A stretch of 64,000 bases of DNA from contig NC_134102.1 in assembly GCF_000715075.1 (NCBI RefSeq), positions 50,539,348-50,603,347 on the forward strand, given 5' to 3'. The position numbers and the translations under genes are program-made. The DNA comes from Nicotiana tabacum (Eukaryota > Streptophyta > Magnoliopsida > Solanales > Solanaceae). Of the stretch, positions 11,619-22,359 are shown piece by piece (position 1 is the stretch's first letter; the number at the start of each line of letters is the position of its first letter). A model generated the notes under the pieces. It saw only the letters and a program-made list of their open reading frames with translations, was not told where the DNA came from and ran no database searches.

Positions 11619-13110
11619 GGTGCGGAAACGCGCTACCGGATCAGGCAAATGGCCACCAATACCATCAGCTAGGGCCACGAGAGACTGGGGTCATGGTAGA
11701 GGCTGAGGTGCCGCTCATACAGCAGCTAGAGCAGCACCTGTGGAGCCACCAGTTGCTCCAGCTTAGGAGTAGATACCATCTGTAGTTGAGCCGGTGAGAC
11801 ATGCTCAAGTACCAGCTGTGCCCATTGTGATTCCAGGCCATCGGGAAACTTTGGCCCAGATATTGACTTTATGCATTAGCCTTGCTCAGGCGGTTTCAGT
11901 TTAGGCTGTACTAGCCACTTCTCAGGCCGGGGGAGGTGCTCATACTCCCTTCGCCCGTACTCTAGAGCAGGTGGTTTAGGGACTTCAGACATCAGGGGTA
12001 CTACCAGCCCAGCCGGTTATAGTTTCTCAGGCCCAGGTGGGTCCACCTATGAGTGACGGGGAGCAAAAGAGGCTAGAGCAGTTTGGGAGGCTCAGGCTTC
12101 CAACATTCAGTGGGGCTGAGTCAGAGGATGCTCAAGATTTCTTAGACAGGTGCCAGTGGATCCTTCACACAGCGGGTATTCTGGAGACTAGTGGAGTCTC
12201 AGTTACTACTTTTCAGCTATCGGGGGTAGCCTTCAGATGGTGGGAGGCCTATGAGTTGAGCAGGACAGCCAGCACTACACCACTTACGTGGCATGATTTC
12301 TTAGTTCTCTTCTTAAAGAAGTTTGTTCCACAGACCCGCATATAGGAGTTACATAGGCAGTTTAAGAAGCTACGCCAAGAGGGTATATCCGTGACCTAGT
12401 ATGAGATGAGATTTTCATAGTTGGCTCATCACACGATCGAGTTGGTTCCCATAGAGAGGGAGAGGATTAGGAGGTTCATTGATGGCCTCAACTATCGACT
12501 GCGCTTCATCATGACTCGAGAGATTGCATCAGGTGTTAGGTTTGATGAGGTAGTTGATATTGTTAGGCGACTAAAGTAGGTCCATAGTCAGGAGCATGAG
12601 GAGAGGGAGGCCAAGAGGCCTCGTGGTTCGGGTGGTTTCAGCGGTGTTTCTTCTGGGGGGAAGTTCCACCACAATAGGGGTCATCCTTATAGGCCCGCTC
12701 AAATGGCTCGTCCGGTTCATCGTGGTGCATCGGCTAGCCATGGTTCATAGAGTGCTCGTCCGGGTCAGTCATCTCTTAGTTCCCTCCCAGCTCTGAGTTC
12801 ATCCCGTGCTCCATCAGTTCAAGGGTCATCTGTACCGGATTCTTCTGGTAGCTATACTGGTTCTCATGGTTCGATTCAGTCTCCACCACCATTGGCGGAT
12901 CAGAGCTACTTCGAGTGCAGGGAGTTTGGACATGTGTGGAGTTAGTGTCCCTATCATTTTGGAGGTCCAGTTCAGCAGAGGGGTCAGGTTATGACTTTCG
13001 CACTAGTTACTTCACCACTCGCTCAGCTAGCTCGAGGTGGGGCTCAGGCAGCTACTGGTTGCCCTAAAGGGGAAGGCTGGTCTGGTGGCGGTCAGGCTCG
13101 ATGCTATGCT
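11619..13110 (+). pseudogene. Decayed gag of element G
   Basis: The reading frame would start at the ATG near 11619 ('atggtgcgga'), matching the gag start of B at 30651. It is broken by many stops and frameshifts. The clearest piece (12037-12345) has the Tekay Gag core with 'FSGAESEDAQDFLDRC' and 'FRWWEAYEL'. A zinc-knuckle remnant lies at about 12904-12948 (YFEC, GHV, then a stop before the last Cys), with the first Cys of the CCHC motif replaced by Tyr. It would have made the capsid protein; it cannot now. Confidence 0.75.
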
Positions 13111-13119
13111 TTCCCTACT

Positions 13120-13644
13120 AGGCCAGAGACTATTGCTTCAGACGCAATGATCATAGATATTGTCTCAGTATGCTACAGGGATGCTTCGATATTATTTGAC
13201 CCTGGTGCCACTTATTCATATGATCATTGTATTTTGCTAATATTTGGATATGCCCCGTGAGTCCTTAGTTTCGCATGTTCATGTATCTACGTCGGCGGGC
13301 GATTCTATTATTTTGGACCGAGTGTATCGGTCATGTGTGGTTACCGTTGAGGGATTGGATACTAGAGTTGATCTCTTATTTCTTAGTATGGTTGATTTTG
13401 ACGTGATTTTGGGCATGGATTGGTTGTCCCCTTGTCATTATATTCTGGATTGTCACACTAAGACCGTGACATTAACGATGTTGGGGTTACCTAGGATCGA
13501 GTGGAGAGGTTCTTTATATTATGTTTCCAGTAGGGTGATTTCATATCTGAAGGCCCAATGGATGGTTGGGAAGGGGTGTTTGTCATATTTAGCTTTTGTT
13601 AGGGATGTTGTGTTGATACTCCTACCATTGATTTTGTTCCGGTA
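13120..13644 (+). pseudogene. Decayed aspartic protease region of element G
   Basis: The piece at 13141-13260 carries 'DASILFDPGATYSY', the D-[ST]-G-type active site of retropepsins written here as DPGAT. A frameshift near 13215-13245 moves the rest (13244-13645) to another frame, with 'VDLLFLSMVDFDVILGMDWL', the second conserved half of the family's protease. It is the normal order between gag and RT. Confidence 0.7.
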
Positions 13645-13916
13645 GTGCGAGACTTTTCGAATGTGTTTCCTATAGACCTGTCGGGCATGCCTCCCTATAG
13701 GGACTTTGATTTTGTTGTTGACTTGGTGTCGGGTACTCAGCCCATTTCTATTCCTCATTATCGTATGACATCACCAGACTTGAAGGAATTGAATGTGCAT
13801 CTTCAGGAACTTCTTGATAAGGGGTTCATTAAGCCTAGTGTGTCTCCTTGGGGTGCACCAGTTTTGTTTGTCAAGAAGAAGGATGGTACCATGCGGATGT
13901 TGATGGTAGACTATAA
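13645..13916 (+). pseudogene. N-terminal reverse transcriptase fragment of element G
   Basis: The frame encodes the start of the RT fingers: '[12 protein letters not shown]', then '[18 protein letters not shown]' and '[12 protein letters not shown]'. It is lost after 'VDYN' at about 13916, exactly where the Athila-like LTR H begins. The catalytic palm, RNase H and integrase of G are absent from the window. Confidence 0.85.
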
Positions 13917-13921
13917 TCTCG

Positions 13922-15281
13922 TGTTTAGTTGTTTATTGCACTCTAATTCACTGCACTTTACTTGTGTTTGAGCTTTAATTAATAGTGTTTTGCACAAACT
14001 GTGTTTTCTATTCCTTATAGGAGTGATCCCGAGCTATGTAGATATTATAGAATGAATTCGAGCAATTTGGAGCTTTGAAGTCAGAGTAAAAGCCCAAGGG
14101 ATTAAGCTGGGATTGTGTTCGGGGGTCGAGAACCAAGTCTAGACATCAAAAATCGAAGTTTAAGTCGTACTCTGAGAAAACCCCACTGTCGTGGCATGTG
14201 GGGCGCTGCAACTGCCTATTTCCTACTGCCTGTCAATTGTTGAGCTCTCTAGATTTCCCCACTAATGCCCCGCATGGCGCGTCGCCCCATGCGACACACC
14301 TGTGTATTTTTTACAGAGCCAATATCCTATTTCGGCTAGGAGAAGGTGGTTTCATTTGGGCCCAACCCTACTTAGTATAAATACATGGAAAAAATGTTAT
14401 GTTTGGGACTTTCGACATACTTTGGACCTGAGAAGGCTAAGTCGGAGTTGGAAGAACACAAGCATAAGGATTTCATCATTCCTTCCTCACTCAAGACCCG
14501 TGTATGGATTGAATTTATGTTTTCTATAATTTAATTTTATCTGTGATGAATTCCTCCATATCTATGGAGTAGTTCTTTTTAGGGTTTGATGGATTTGGTA
14601 TATTGATGATTGTTTGTGGATTATAACTCTAGTTTATGTATTGAATCATTTTTTGGATGAATTAATTATTGCATCTATAATCACTTATTCATGTAATCGA
14701 GAGAGGCATAATTTGTGATATCTTTGCATTATATTATTGGTTGAGTTCATAGATTCTTCTAAGTAATTGAAAGAGGCTAGTTGAATCATTTATTAAACCT
14801 AGTTAGGCGAATAATCGAAAGAGGTTCTCCTAAAGACCAATCCATTACGTATTCTTGCATATCTTCGCGTGCTTAAATTGGTTCATCTTTTGAGGTTAAG
14901 ACTTAATCGAGAGAGGAGTTTTTCCTAACGTTTGATCTACTAATTGAGTGAATTCGAGAGAGTCACTTGAACATTAGAAATGAATTATCTAGAGTTAGAT
15001 CCCAAACAATTATCTTGCATCTATTCTATCAAAACCCTATCTTCTCCCATTGATAACTTTATTTGCTTATTCCTTGTTTCGATTGTCATTAGTCAATAGG
15101 TTTAGATTCTTAGTTAATTTTAGTTAGACATCTTATAAATCTCAATTTTTGATCATCTTGGATAGCAACCAAGCTAGAAACTACGAGAATACTATTTAAA
15201 TCCAATCCCTGTAGATACAATATTATACTATACTATATTTGATTAGCGAGAAGAATTTAAGGGTGTGTTTTGCACTCGTCA
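13922..15281 (+). mobile_element. 5' LTR of Athila-like element H
   Basis: Bounded by TGTTTAGTTG at 13922 and '...cactcgtca' at 15281 (TG...CA), 1360 bp, inserted in the RT of G. The right boundary is set by the primer site a few bases later. 'tctcg' at 13917-13921 would be the 5-bp target duplication, but its partner is not visible because H is truncated. No coding. Confidence 0.75.
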
Positions 15282-15286
15282 AATTT

Positions 15287-15304
15287 TGGCACCGTTGCCG
15301 GGGA
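15287..15304 (+). promoter_or_regulatory. Primer binding site of H (Asp tRNA type)
   Basis: The sequence tggcaccgttgccgggga starts five bases beyond the LTR. Plant Athila elements typically carry a site complementary to the 3' end of an Asp tRNA that differs from this one by a single base (g to a). It fixes the LTR boundary and orientation. Confidence 0.8.
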
Positions 15305-15812
15305 TTGGCAATCAATATTGTTTGAAATAGATTGTAGTGCAAATTCACGACTTTTTTTCTTTTTATTTCTATTTTCTCTTTTTACATTTAGTGTTCTTTG
15401 GTTGTGCGCAGGTTATAGGTTAAGGTTGGTGCATGACTCGAGCTTATGCGAAAGAAGTGATACCATACAAGCCAGAGATAGAAAAATAATCGTTATAGCT
15501 GAGGAAGGCAATAAATCTCACCGAGACATTAGAAAGGGTTGGGCAATCCTCAACCAAGGAAATTATGACGGGAAACGGTGATGATAATGTAGATTTGGCT
15601 GCAAGAGAGGCAGCCTAACAATGAGAAAAAGCTGCACGGGATGCTGAGGAAGCAGCTATCAGAGAAGCATAAATTATCTATGAAGGAGAGAGGGGTGAGA
15701 GAATTGCTCAAAATCAACCCTTGGCTGCAGACCAGTTCGGAAATATAGCTCCCATGCCTGGGAGATCACTGGGCATCATTCTAGACCGATCTACAATCAA
15801 GGCTTATCAAGT

Positions 15813-16400
15813 GTGAGAGCACCTCCAAGTGCAGCTAACAATTTCGAATTGAAGCAAGGGTTGCTTCAAACCCTTCAGAATTGCTATGTTTTCAAAGGGA
15901 AGATGAAAAAAGATCCAAATACATATCTAATAGACTTCAAGGAGATTATGAACACCTTTCAATACAATGGTGTGTCACAAGACGCAGTATACTTAAGGGC
16001 ATTCCCCTTCACACTCAAAGATGATGCAAAGCAGTGGCTTCGAAGCTTACCCACGGTGTCAATTAGAACATGGGAGGAGATGACCAGAAAATTTCTTGAT
16101 AAATATTTCTCCTGAGCTAAAATGGGCAAGTTTAGAAGAGAAATCCATAACTTCTGCCAGAAAGAGACCGAGACTATTATCAAAGCATGGTAGAGGTTTA
16201 AGGAGATAGTTAGAAAGTGTCAACATAATGGAATTGAACTTTGGATGCAACTACAGGACTTTTGAGATGGATTGACATCGGCCTCATGTAGAACATTGAG
16301 CAATGCATCTGGAGGCCCATTGATGAAGAAGACTCCAAAGGAGATAGTTACAATTATTGATGAGTTATCTGGCGATGCTAATCAGTGGCCCTCGGGTTTA
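15813..16400 (+). pseudogene. Decayed gag of Athila-like element H
   Basis: From about 15813 the frame reads 'AANNFELKQGLLQTLQN', then 'YVFKGKMKKDPNTYLIDF', 'YNGVSQDAVYLRAFPFTL', 'DDAKQWLRSLP' and 'TRKFLDKYFS', the hallmark Gag core of Athila elements. After the first stop (about 16113) the same frame goes on with 'GKFRREIHNFCQKETET', a stop, 'RFKEIVRKCQ' and, after another stop, 'GGPLMKKTPKEIVTIIDEL'. It ends abruptly near 16400, where LTR J begins. A leader with an Ala/Glu-rich run (15590-15740) precedes it. Confidence 0.85.
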
Positions 16401-16402
16401 GA

Positions 16403-19094
16403 AGTTTGAATGTAGGTTGACTTTTGGCTATCAGGTTTAGAATTGGATTTTTGGACGTGGAATAGGTCTGTTATGCTATTTAGAACTTGTCTGCAAAATT
16501 TGGTATCAATTGGAGTTGATTTGGTAGGATTCAGACGCTTGGTTGCAATTCTAGATGTTCTTGAAGTTTACTAGATGTGATCTTGTATTTTGATCATGCG
16601 AGCGAGTTCGTATGATGTTATTAGACTTGTGTGGATGTTTAGTTTGGAGCCCCGAGGGCTTGGATGAGTTTCGGACGTGATTCAGAATGGTTTGAATGGA
16701 AAAAAGAATTGTTGGTGTGCTGGTGTGCTAGTGCTTTGTTGTCGCAATTGCGAAGGTGATCGGGGGTGGTTTGATGTCGCAATTGTGACTTACCCCTTCG
16801 CATTTGTGAAGTTAGTAGGCCTGGGGCATGAGTCGCATTCTGGACCACTTGGTCGCTTTTGCAAAGCTATCCAGCTTCGCAATTGCGAAGCCTTTGTCGC
16901 AATTGTGATGTTTGTTGAGGCTATCAGGGTTAGCATATGTGATCCCTGGTCAACAATTGTGAGGGTTCACATTGTCGCAAATGTGACATCTGCAGCTGAA
17001 CATAAGGGCTGGAAAGTCAGGATTTAGTCTCATTTCTCATATTTTAGAACCCTAGACTCGGTAGGAGGCGATCTGGAGAGGGGGGGTTAATCTACAAATA
17101 TTGGGTAAGTGATTCTAATCAATTTCCAAATATATTTCATGAATATGTCTTATATTTAACATCAAATTTATGTGAATCAAAGAGAAAAAATTGGGAAAGT
17201 TTGCCAAGTTTTTGAAAAATGAGAATTTGAGAGTCTATTTGGACTCGGATATTGAAACTAATCACATATATGGACTCGTGGGTTATGGGTGATCGGAATC
17301 TACCATTGGACCCAGGTTTTGATCGTACGAGCCTAGGGTTGACTTTTGTTGACTTTTTGAAAAAAGTGTAAAGATCATAGCTTTATCTATTTTAATTGTT
17401 TCCCTTGCATTGGTTGATGATATTAAGTCAATTTTGGTTGGATTTGAGCCATGTGGAAGCGAATTTTAGGGGAAAAGCTATTTTCGAGGGTTGAGTTGGC
17501 CTAGTTGAGGTAAGTATCTTACCTAACTTTGTGTGGGGGAACTACCCCTTAGGATTTGGGATTTATTATTATATTTATGTTATGTGAAAGCCGTGTATGC
17601 AAGGTGATGAGTGCGTACACGGATTATATGTGGTATTTGACCGGTTTAGGTTATTTAGACTCTTTTCATGCCTTTAATTGAATTGCCATAACATGTTACA
17701 TCCCTCATTGTTAATTAACTCTTACATGTATTAATCTACCCTTACATGCTTTATATGACATTGTTAACACTTGTTCTACCTCTTACTTGTCATTTTTCTC
17801 TCATATGCTTAGTTGAAGTTATTGCCTTGTTACTTCTTTAAATTATTGAATTACTTGTAATTGAAGTTGTTATTTCGTGAAATATCTTATTGTTGATTTA
17901 TTGGTGTTAAAGTTGAGAAAGTCGTTATCATATTAAGGTGAGGTTGTTAATTGTTGAGATATCTTTCTTGTTGAGAAATTCACTTTCATTTTGTTATTAT
18001 TGAGATTCTTGTGCACATTGTGGTTGAGCCATGGGCTATTTCTTGTGAAAACATTGATATTGTTGATTCTTTTGGCAAGTTTGTGGCATATGGGCACTTG
18101 TGGTGCGAGTTGTGATATTGATACGCATGCGGTGGTATAAGGCTAGGGGTTGATACGCATGCACTGAGATAAGGTGGGCTTGATACGCGTGTTGCTAGTA
18201 GGGGAACTACTTGAAGCCACGCAGTGTGATTAGGTGGGCTAAAATGCGGGTAGCTATTTCGGGAATAATGATTTTCAAAACTAAATGTGAGGCTCCCGCA
18301 ATGATATAAGGAAAGATAGTGATTAAAATTGTGAAACATGAACACGAGACAGTACCTCGGATGTGATTCTTGTTTTGCACTTCACATCGAAAAGAGTTAT
18401 TGGTTGAAGCGTTCTTGTTGTTTTTATGTTTCCTTGTCATAATAGTTTGTCCGCATTTGATTATTTGAGGTTCTCATTAATTGTGCCCTTCTTGTTGTCT
18501 TTCTGCTTACAATTCTGTCATTAGTTTACGTTACCAGATTGCTTTGTTATCATTCATTTCTCCGTTTTCATTACTTCTCGTTATTATATTTTTGTTCTAT
18601 TTATTATGTCCTAGTAGGTGTCTTGACTTATCCTCGTCACTACTCTACCTAGGTTAGGATTGATACTTACTGGGTACCGTTATGGTGTACTCATACTACG
18701 CTTCTACACATCTTTTGTACAGATCCAGGTCCATCTGCCGGTGTTGGACGTTAATGATTGACTTGTTAGCTGTCTTCCGGAGAATTCAAGGTATACCTGC
18801 CCGGTGCCCGCAGGCCTTGGAGTCATCTTCTATTTTTTAGACTTTCTACTGTTTATTTCTTGTCCCAAAATAGTATCATATTATTAGTACTTTCTTGTAA
18901 AGCTTATGACTCTGTTCCACCAGGTTTTGGGGAAGTGTTGGCTACTGTACTGTTGAGTTTTATTATAATAGTGTAATGGTTTAATTTGAGGTTTAGTATT
19001 ATTTCCGCTATTTCTCTATGCATGTTAGGCTTACCTAGTCTTAGAGACTAGGTGCCATCATGACATCCTAAGGTGGAAAATTTGGGTCGTGACA
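16403..19094 (+). mobile_element. 5'-truncated Tekay-like LTR J
   Basis: It aligns with the B LTR from about 27623 onwards: gttgactt words, 'gttgattt', 'gggtaagtgattctaa', 'cctttaattgaattg', 'gatacgcatgcggtgg', then 'ttaggcttacctagt' and the end 'tttgggtcgtgaca' at 19094. The first ~150 bp are missing at the junction with Athila gag. No internal region follows, so J is a truncated solo LTR or the last piece of an element destroyed by later rearrangement. No coding. Confidence 0.8.
16725..17000 (+). repeat. Palindromic word cluster in LTR J (module 1, 'cgcaattgcgaag')
   Basis: Words 'cgcaattgcgaag', 'gtcgcaattgtga' and 'cgcatttgtgaag' recur every 25-45 bp. The block occupies the same LTR position as the 'cgcgttcgcgaag' block of G and directly follows a 'cttggatgagtttcgga' marker at about 16658. 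Confidence 0.75.
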
Positions 19095-19725
19095 TTCTCT
19101 TTATGTCTTGTGCACCGATTTTCAAAAATGTAATTCTTTCCCGCTTTTGGCCAACCATGTTAAAATATGTTTTCCTTTTCTTTTACATTAGCCTCTCACT
19201 CAAAATAGTTACTTTGGACATAAATTACATTCTTTCAAGTACATTCTTTAACTACAATTTGTTTAGTTAATTTATTAATACTCTACTTGTTACTACACAT
19301 TTTCTTTACCTTTTACCAAGTCATCAAAATATATATTTTTTCACATACGTATTTCACACCCTTTGTATATAAACTATTATCTTGGCATTCATGTTCAATC
19401 ATTTTTCATTCAAACTACTTTACCGTTCTTTGTACATATCAAAATTAATCATTTTCACTTAATCCCTCTTCTATTTGATTGAGTCCATCGGAACCATATT
19501 TTGTGGATCTTGAGGGATGCCTAACACCTTCCCCTCGAGATAACTTGAACCCTTACCTAGAATCTCAATAGTTTCACAGACCATAATTTAGCGTACATTG
19601 AGTAGTATAGTGTAGGTGTCCTAGTATACCTTAAATACTAGGTGGCGACTCTAAGCTTTAAATAACCATGTAGAGTAGTATAAGCTGTATTTTGTTTTGA
19701 CTTGTCAAAATAGGGTACAACAAAA
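19095..19725 (+). other. Possible Tat/Ogre-like LTR end and primer-site region
   Basis: AT-rich, no coding. The stretch 19505-19660 includes 'gatgcctaacacc' and ends in 'actaggtggcgactctaag' (about 19637-19655). The tggcgactct word resembles the Arg-tRNA-type primer site described for Ogre elements, so the sequence may be the last part of a Tat LTR plus the start of its internal region. A diverged relative occurs at 60657. The region stops at about 19725 where LTR D starts. Confidence 0.35.
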
Positions 19726-20126
19726 ACATGTAACAGTTAAAGGATATAACACGAAATAACATGGAACAAATGAAAACATGAAAGTAAATACTCCAACCTC
19801 GCATGCTAAATCCCGTGACGGCACATATACAATCGTCACCTCACATATACGCTGCTTCCCCACTTAATACACATAAAAAATAATTCAACAAGTCCTAATT
19901 CCCTCAAATGAAGGTTAGACACAACACTTACCTCACTCTGCAATCAAATCAATGCTCAACCATGACTTTTTCTTTAGAATTATCCTCCAAACCAATCAAA
20001 TCTAGCCAAATATAGTTCAAATAATTCAAAATAGGCTTTAGAAACTACCCCACGAGTGAAAAATATTCAATCTTTAATGATTTTGGAAAAAGTCAACAGA
20101 AGTCAACCCCGGGCTCGCTTGGTCAA
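19726..20126 (-). mobile_element. LTR D, left fragment (split by element A)
   Basis: It aligns with 52411-52790 of the E LTR, for example 'gcacatatacaatcgtcacc' and 'aggttagacacaacacttac'. It breaks at 'ggtcaa' (20126) and continues at 45241 as 'tcaaaactcaagattcgg', exactly as the uninterrupted E LTR reads across this point. The outermost ~1.2 kb of this LTR (51142-52405 in E) is missing on the left. Confidence 0.85.
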
Positions 20127-21956
20127 TGTTACACCCCATGTTTTCGTACGTAAGAGTACGCCGTAAGTCAATTGATGTAAGCTCAGAAATTAGATTATAT
20201 TTGGAAGCATATAAATTAAGTTAATCATGTTACCTTGGAGGTTACAAATATTTAGGATCATAAATAAAAAGTACCAAGAGGGTTGGAAGGCTTAGAAGCT
20301 AAACGAATTGAAGAAAATAAGTTTCGTCGAAAGTCGACAAGTTGGGAATATTATAATATATACTTTTGGGGTGAGACTAGGGTACTTAAAATGATAAGAA
20401 GGTTATGTTATGAGTTATTATAGTCTTATGATAGTCGTATGTTGAGTTTTGCAGTCAAGCGAATTGTGGAACAAAAGTTGGCAAAGGTCATCACAAGTTA
20501 TATTCATAAATGTGCTGCTAATTAGGTCAAATGTAGCCGAGATTTTCTCTCAATAAAACAATAATTACGAGGTGATCCACATATCAATTTGAAATTCTAC
20601 GAGTCTAGTTTCCAACGCATTAAACCGTTTATTGATACGATATTGGAGTAAAGAGATATTCGCATTTTTGCGAGACTGCACAAGCAACTCTATATGGGAT
20701 CCACTTAGGCGGTTGAGATATCTTGATATATATGTGATGCCTAAATCCCGTTTTAACTTATTATTTTTCACTCTCTTCAGACCCTAGATGCCTAAAAACT
20801 TTCTCTCAAATTTCTCTCATGATCCAACACCCAAACTAAGGGCAAACAACACAAATCGAGTGACGGGAATCCCGTGGCGCTAGTGAGTTTCTTGTTCTTC
20901 TTGTGGTTGCTGATTTTGGTGTGGTTACAGCTCGTGTAGGGAGTTTTTTTAAAGTGGTTTAATTTCTGTAAAATACTCTCTCAAGGTTTTCATATCAATC
21001 CTAGGTGATTTCAAGTCTTCCAAAGTGATTCTAGTGCCGAGAAACCCGAATTGATTGCTAGTTTCGCTTCCTTGTTCTTGTGGCTGCATTGGAAGGATAT
21101 TTTGTGGTGAACTAAGATCAAATTGGAGTTGTTATATCTTATTAAAGGTAAGGAACCTATTACTCTACATGTATTTAAGCCTATCCAAGTTACGGCTAAG
21201 TCGTTGAATCTAGAGCGTGTGAGATATCGATCGAAAGGCTTGTTAGTAATGTTGTTGATTGTTGGACTGTTTGGGAGATGTTCTTGCAGCGTTTGTATCT
21301 GGAAAATTTATGGAATAACCTGAGTATATTGTGTTGTGATTATCAGCATTTTCCTGAATATAAATAAGAGGGAAAGGGTTCAAAATATAGTGTTATTAGA
21401 CATGAACCGAGATTGCCGCTCGACGTGTTATTGTACTGGTTGTGTTCCATATAGCTACTAGTTGTTGTTTGGGATCTTTGGTGACTTTTAGTAACTTATG
21501 GGATGTAGTACAAATAGGGGAGATGCTGTCTGTTTTCTTGTAGAATATTGGTTTTGACATATGAGAGTTACAACGCTTATGTGATGACGACAAAGTCAGT
21601 TTACTCATTGTAGATGTAAGAAGATATTATTGAGATTGGTTGACGATTGGAGAGAAGATTGCAAAGATATGTTAAGACACTTCCTTCTTTCTTTTAGCAT
21701 GATCTAAAGTTAAATGAACGCAAACGATACGCTATTTCATAACAGATCTACTCGTCGCAACTAAGGTTGTTCATGTTGTTCTTTCCTTATAATGTTATTC
21801 TAAGCAAGTATGTATGATCCTTGAATCCTATTGAGGTTCATATTGAAGGTATTGATGTCCATAATGTTTATCGAAGGTGCGAAGACCTTATGTAACTCCT
21901 AAAGGTTTAGAACGTGATTTCATGAGTCCAACATTCATTACATATATGTATCTATT

Positions 21957-22115
21957 TTACTCTACCGAGTCACGCTATAGTCAGCCGGGTACGGCACCTA
22001 TTGTGCAACCACTAGTCAATTGGGTTTTACCGTGCTCCATGTGGCCGGGTACGATTCTACCGAGCCTTATGATGACCGGGTACATTTTTACCGAGTCCTC
22101 TTCGAGGCCGGTTAC
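21957..22115 (+). repeat. Word cluster in LTR A (module 2, 'ggccgggtac...taccgag')
   Basis: The words 'taccgag' and 'ggccgggtacg' alternate about every 35 bp. The A 3' LTR has the same cluster at 44395-44550. Element C carries at the same LTR position a related but different cluster ('gctcggccgtagtaggctcg', 34080-34230, minus sense). Confidence 0.7.
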
Positions 22116-22359
22116 GATATGATGATGATGATGCCCACAGAGGCGTATATTTTTTAAAAGTATATGTATATATATGTATCATACATTTCAAGCCAGTCGC
22201 CCTTAGAGGCACTCAGATGTTACAGGTTGTATCTTCTCTATCTCTTTTTACATTACTATTCTTATATATGTGTTACTGCCTTACATACTCGGTACTTTAT
22301 TCGTAATAACATTCCTTTTGCCTGAGGATGCTGCATTTCATGCCCGCAGGTACCGATAG

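Noticed and set aside
8433..19094. G LTR and J LTR as the two LTRs of one element
   Set aside because: They are far too diverged from each other, use different module-1 words, and the flanking five bases (gttga and ttctc) do not match.
6984..19640. One Tat LTR interrupted between 8433 and 19094
   Set aside because: Attractive, but no target duplication links the two sides and I have no uninterrupted copy in the window to align, so I left the pieces separate.
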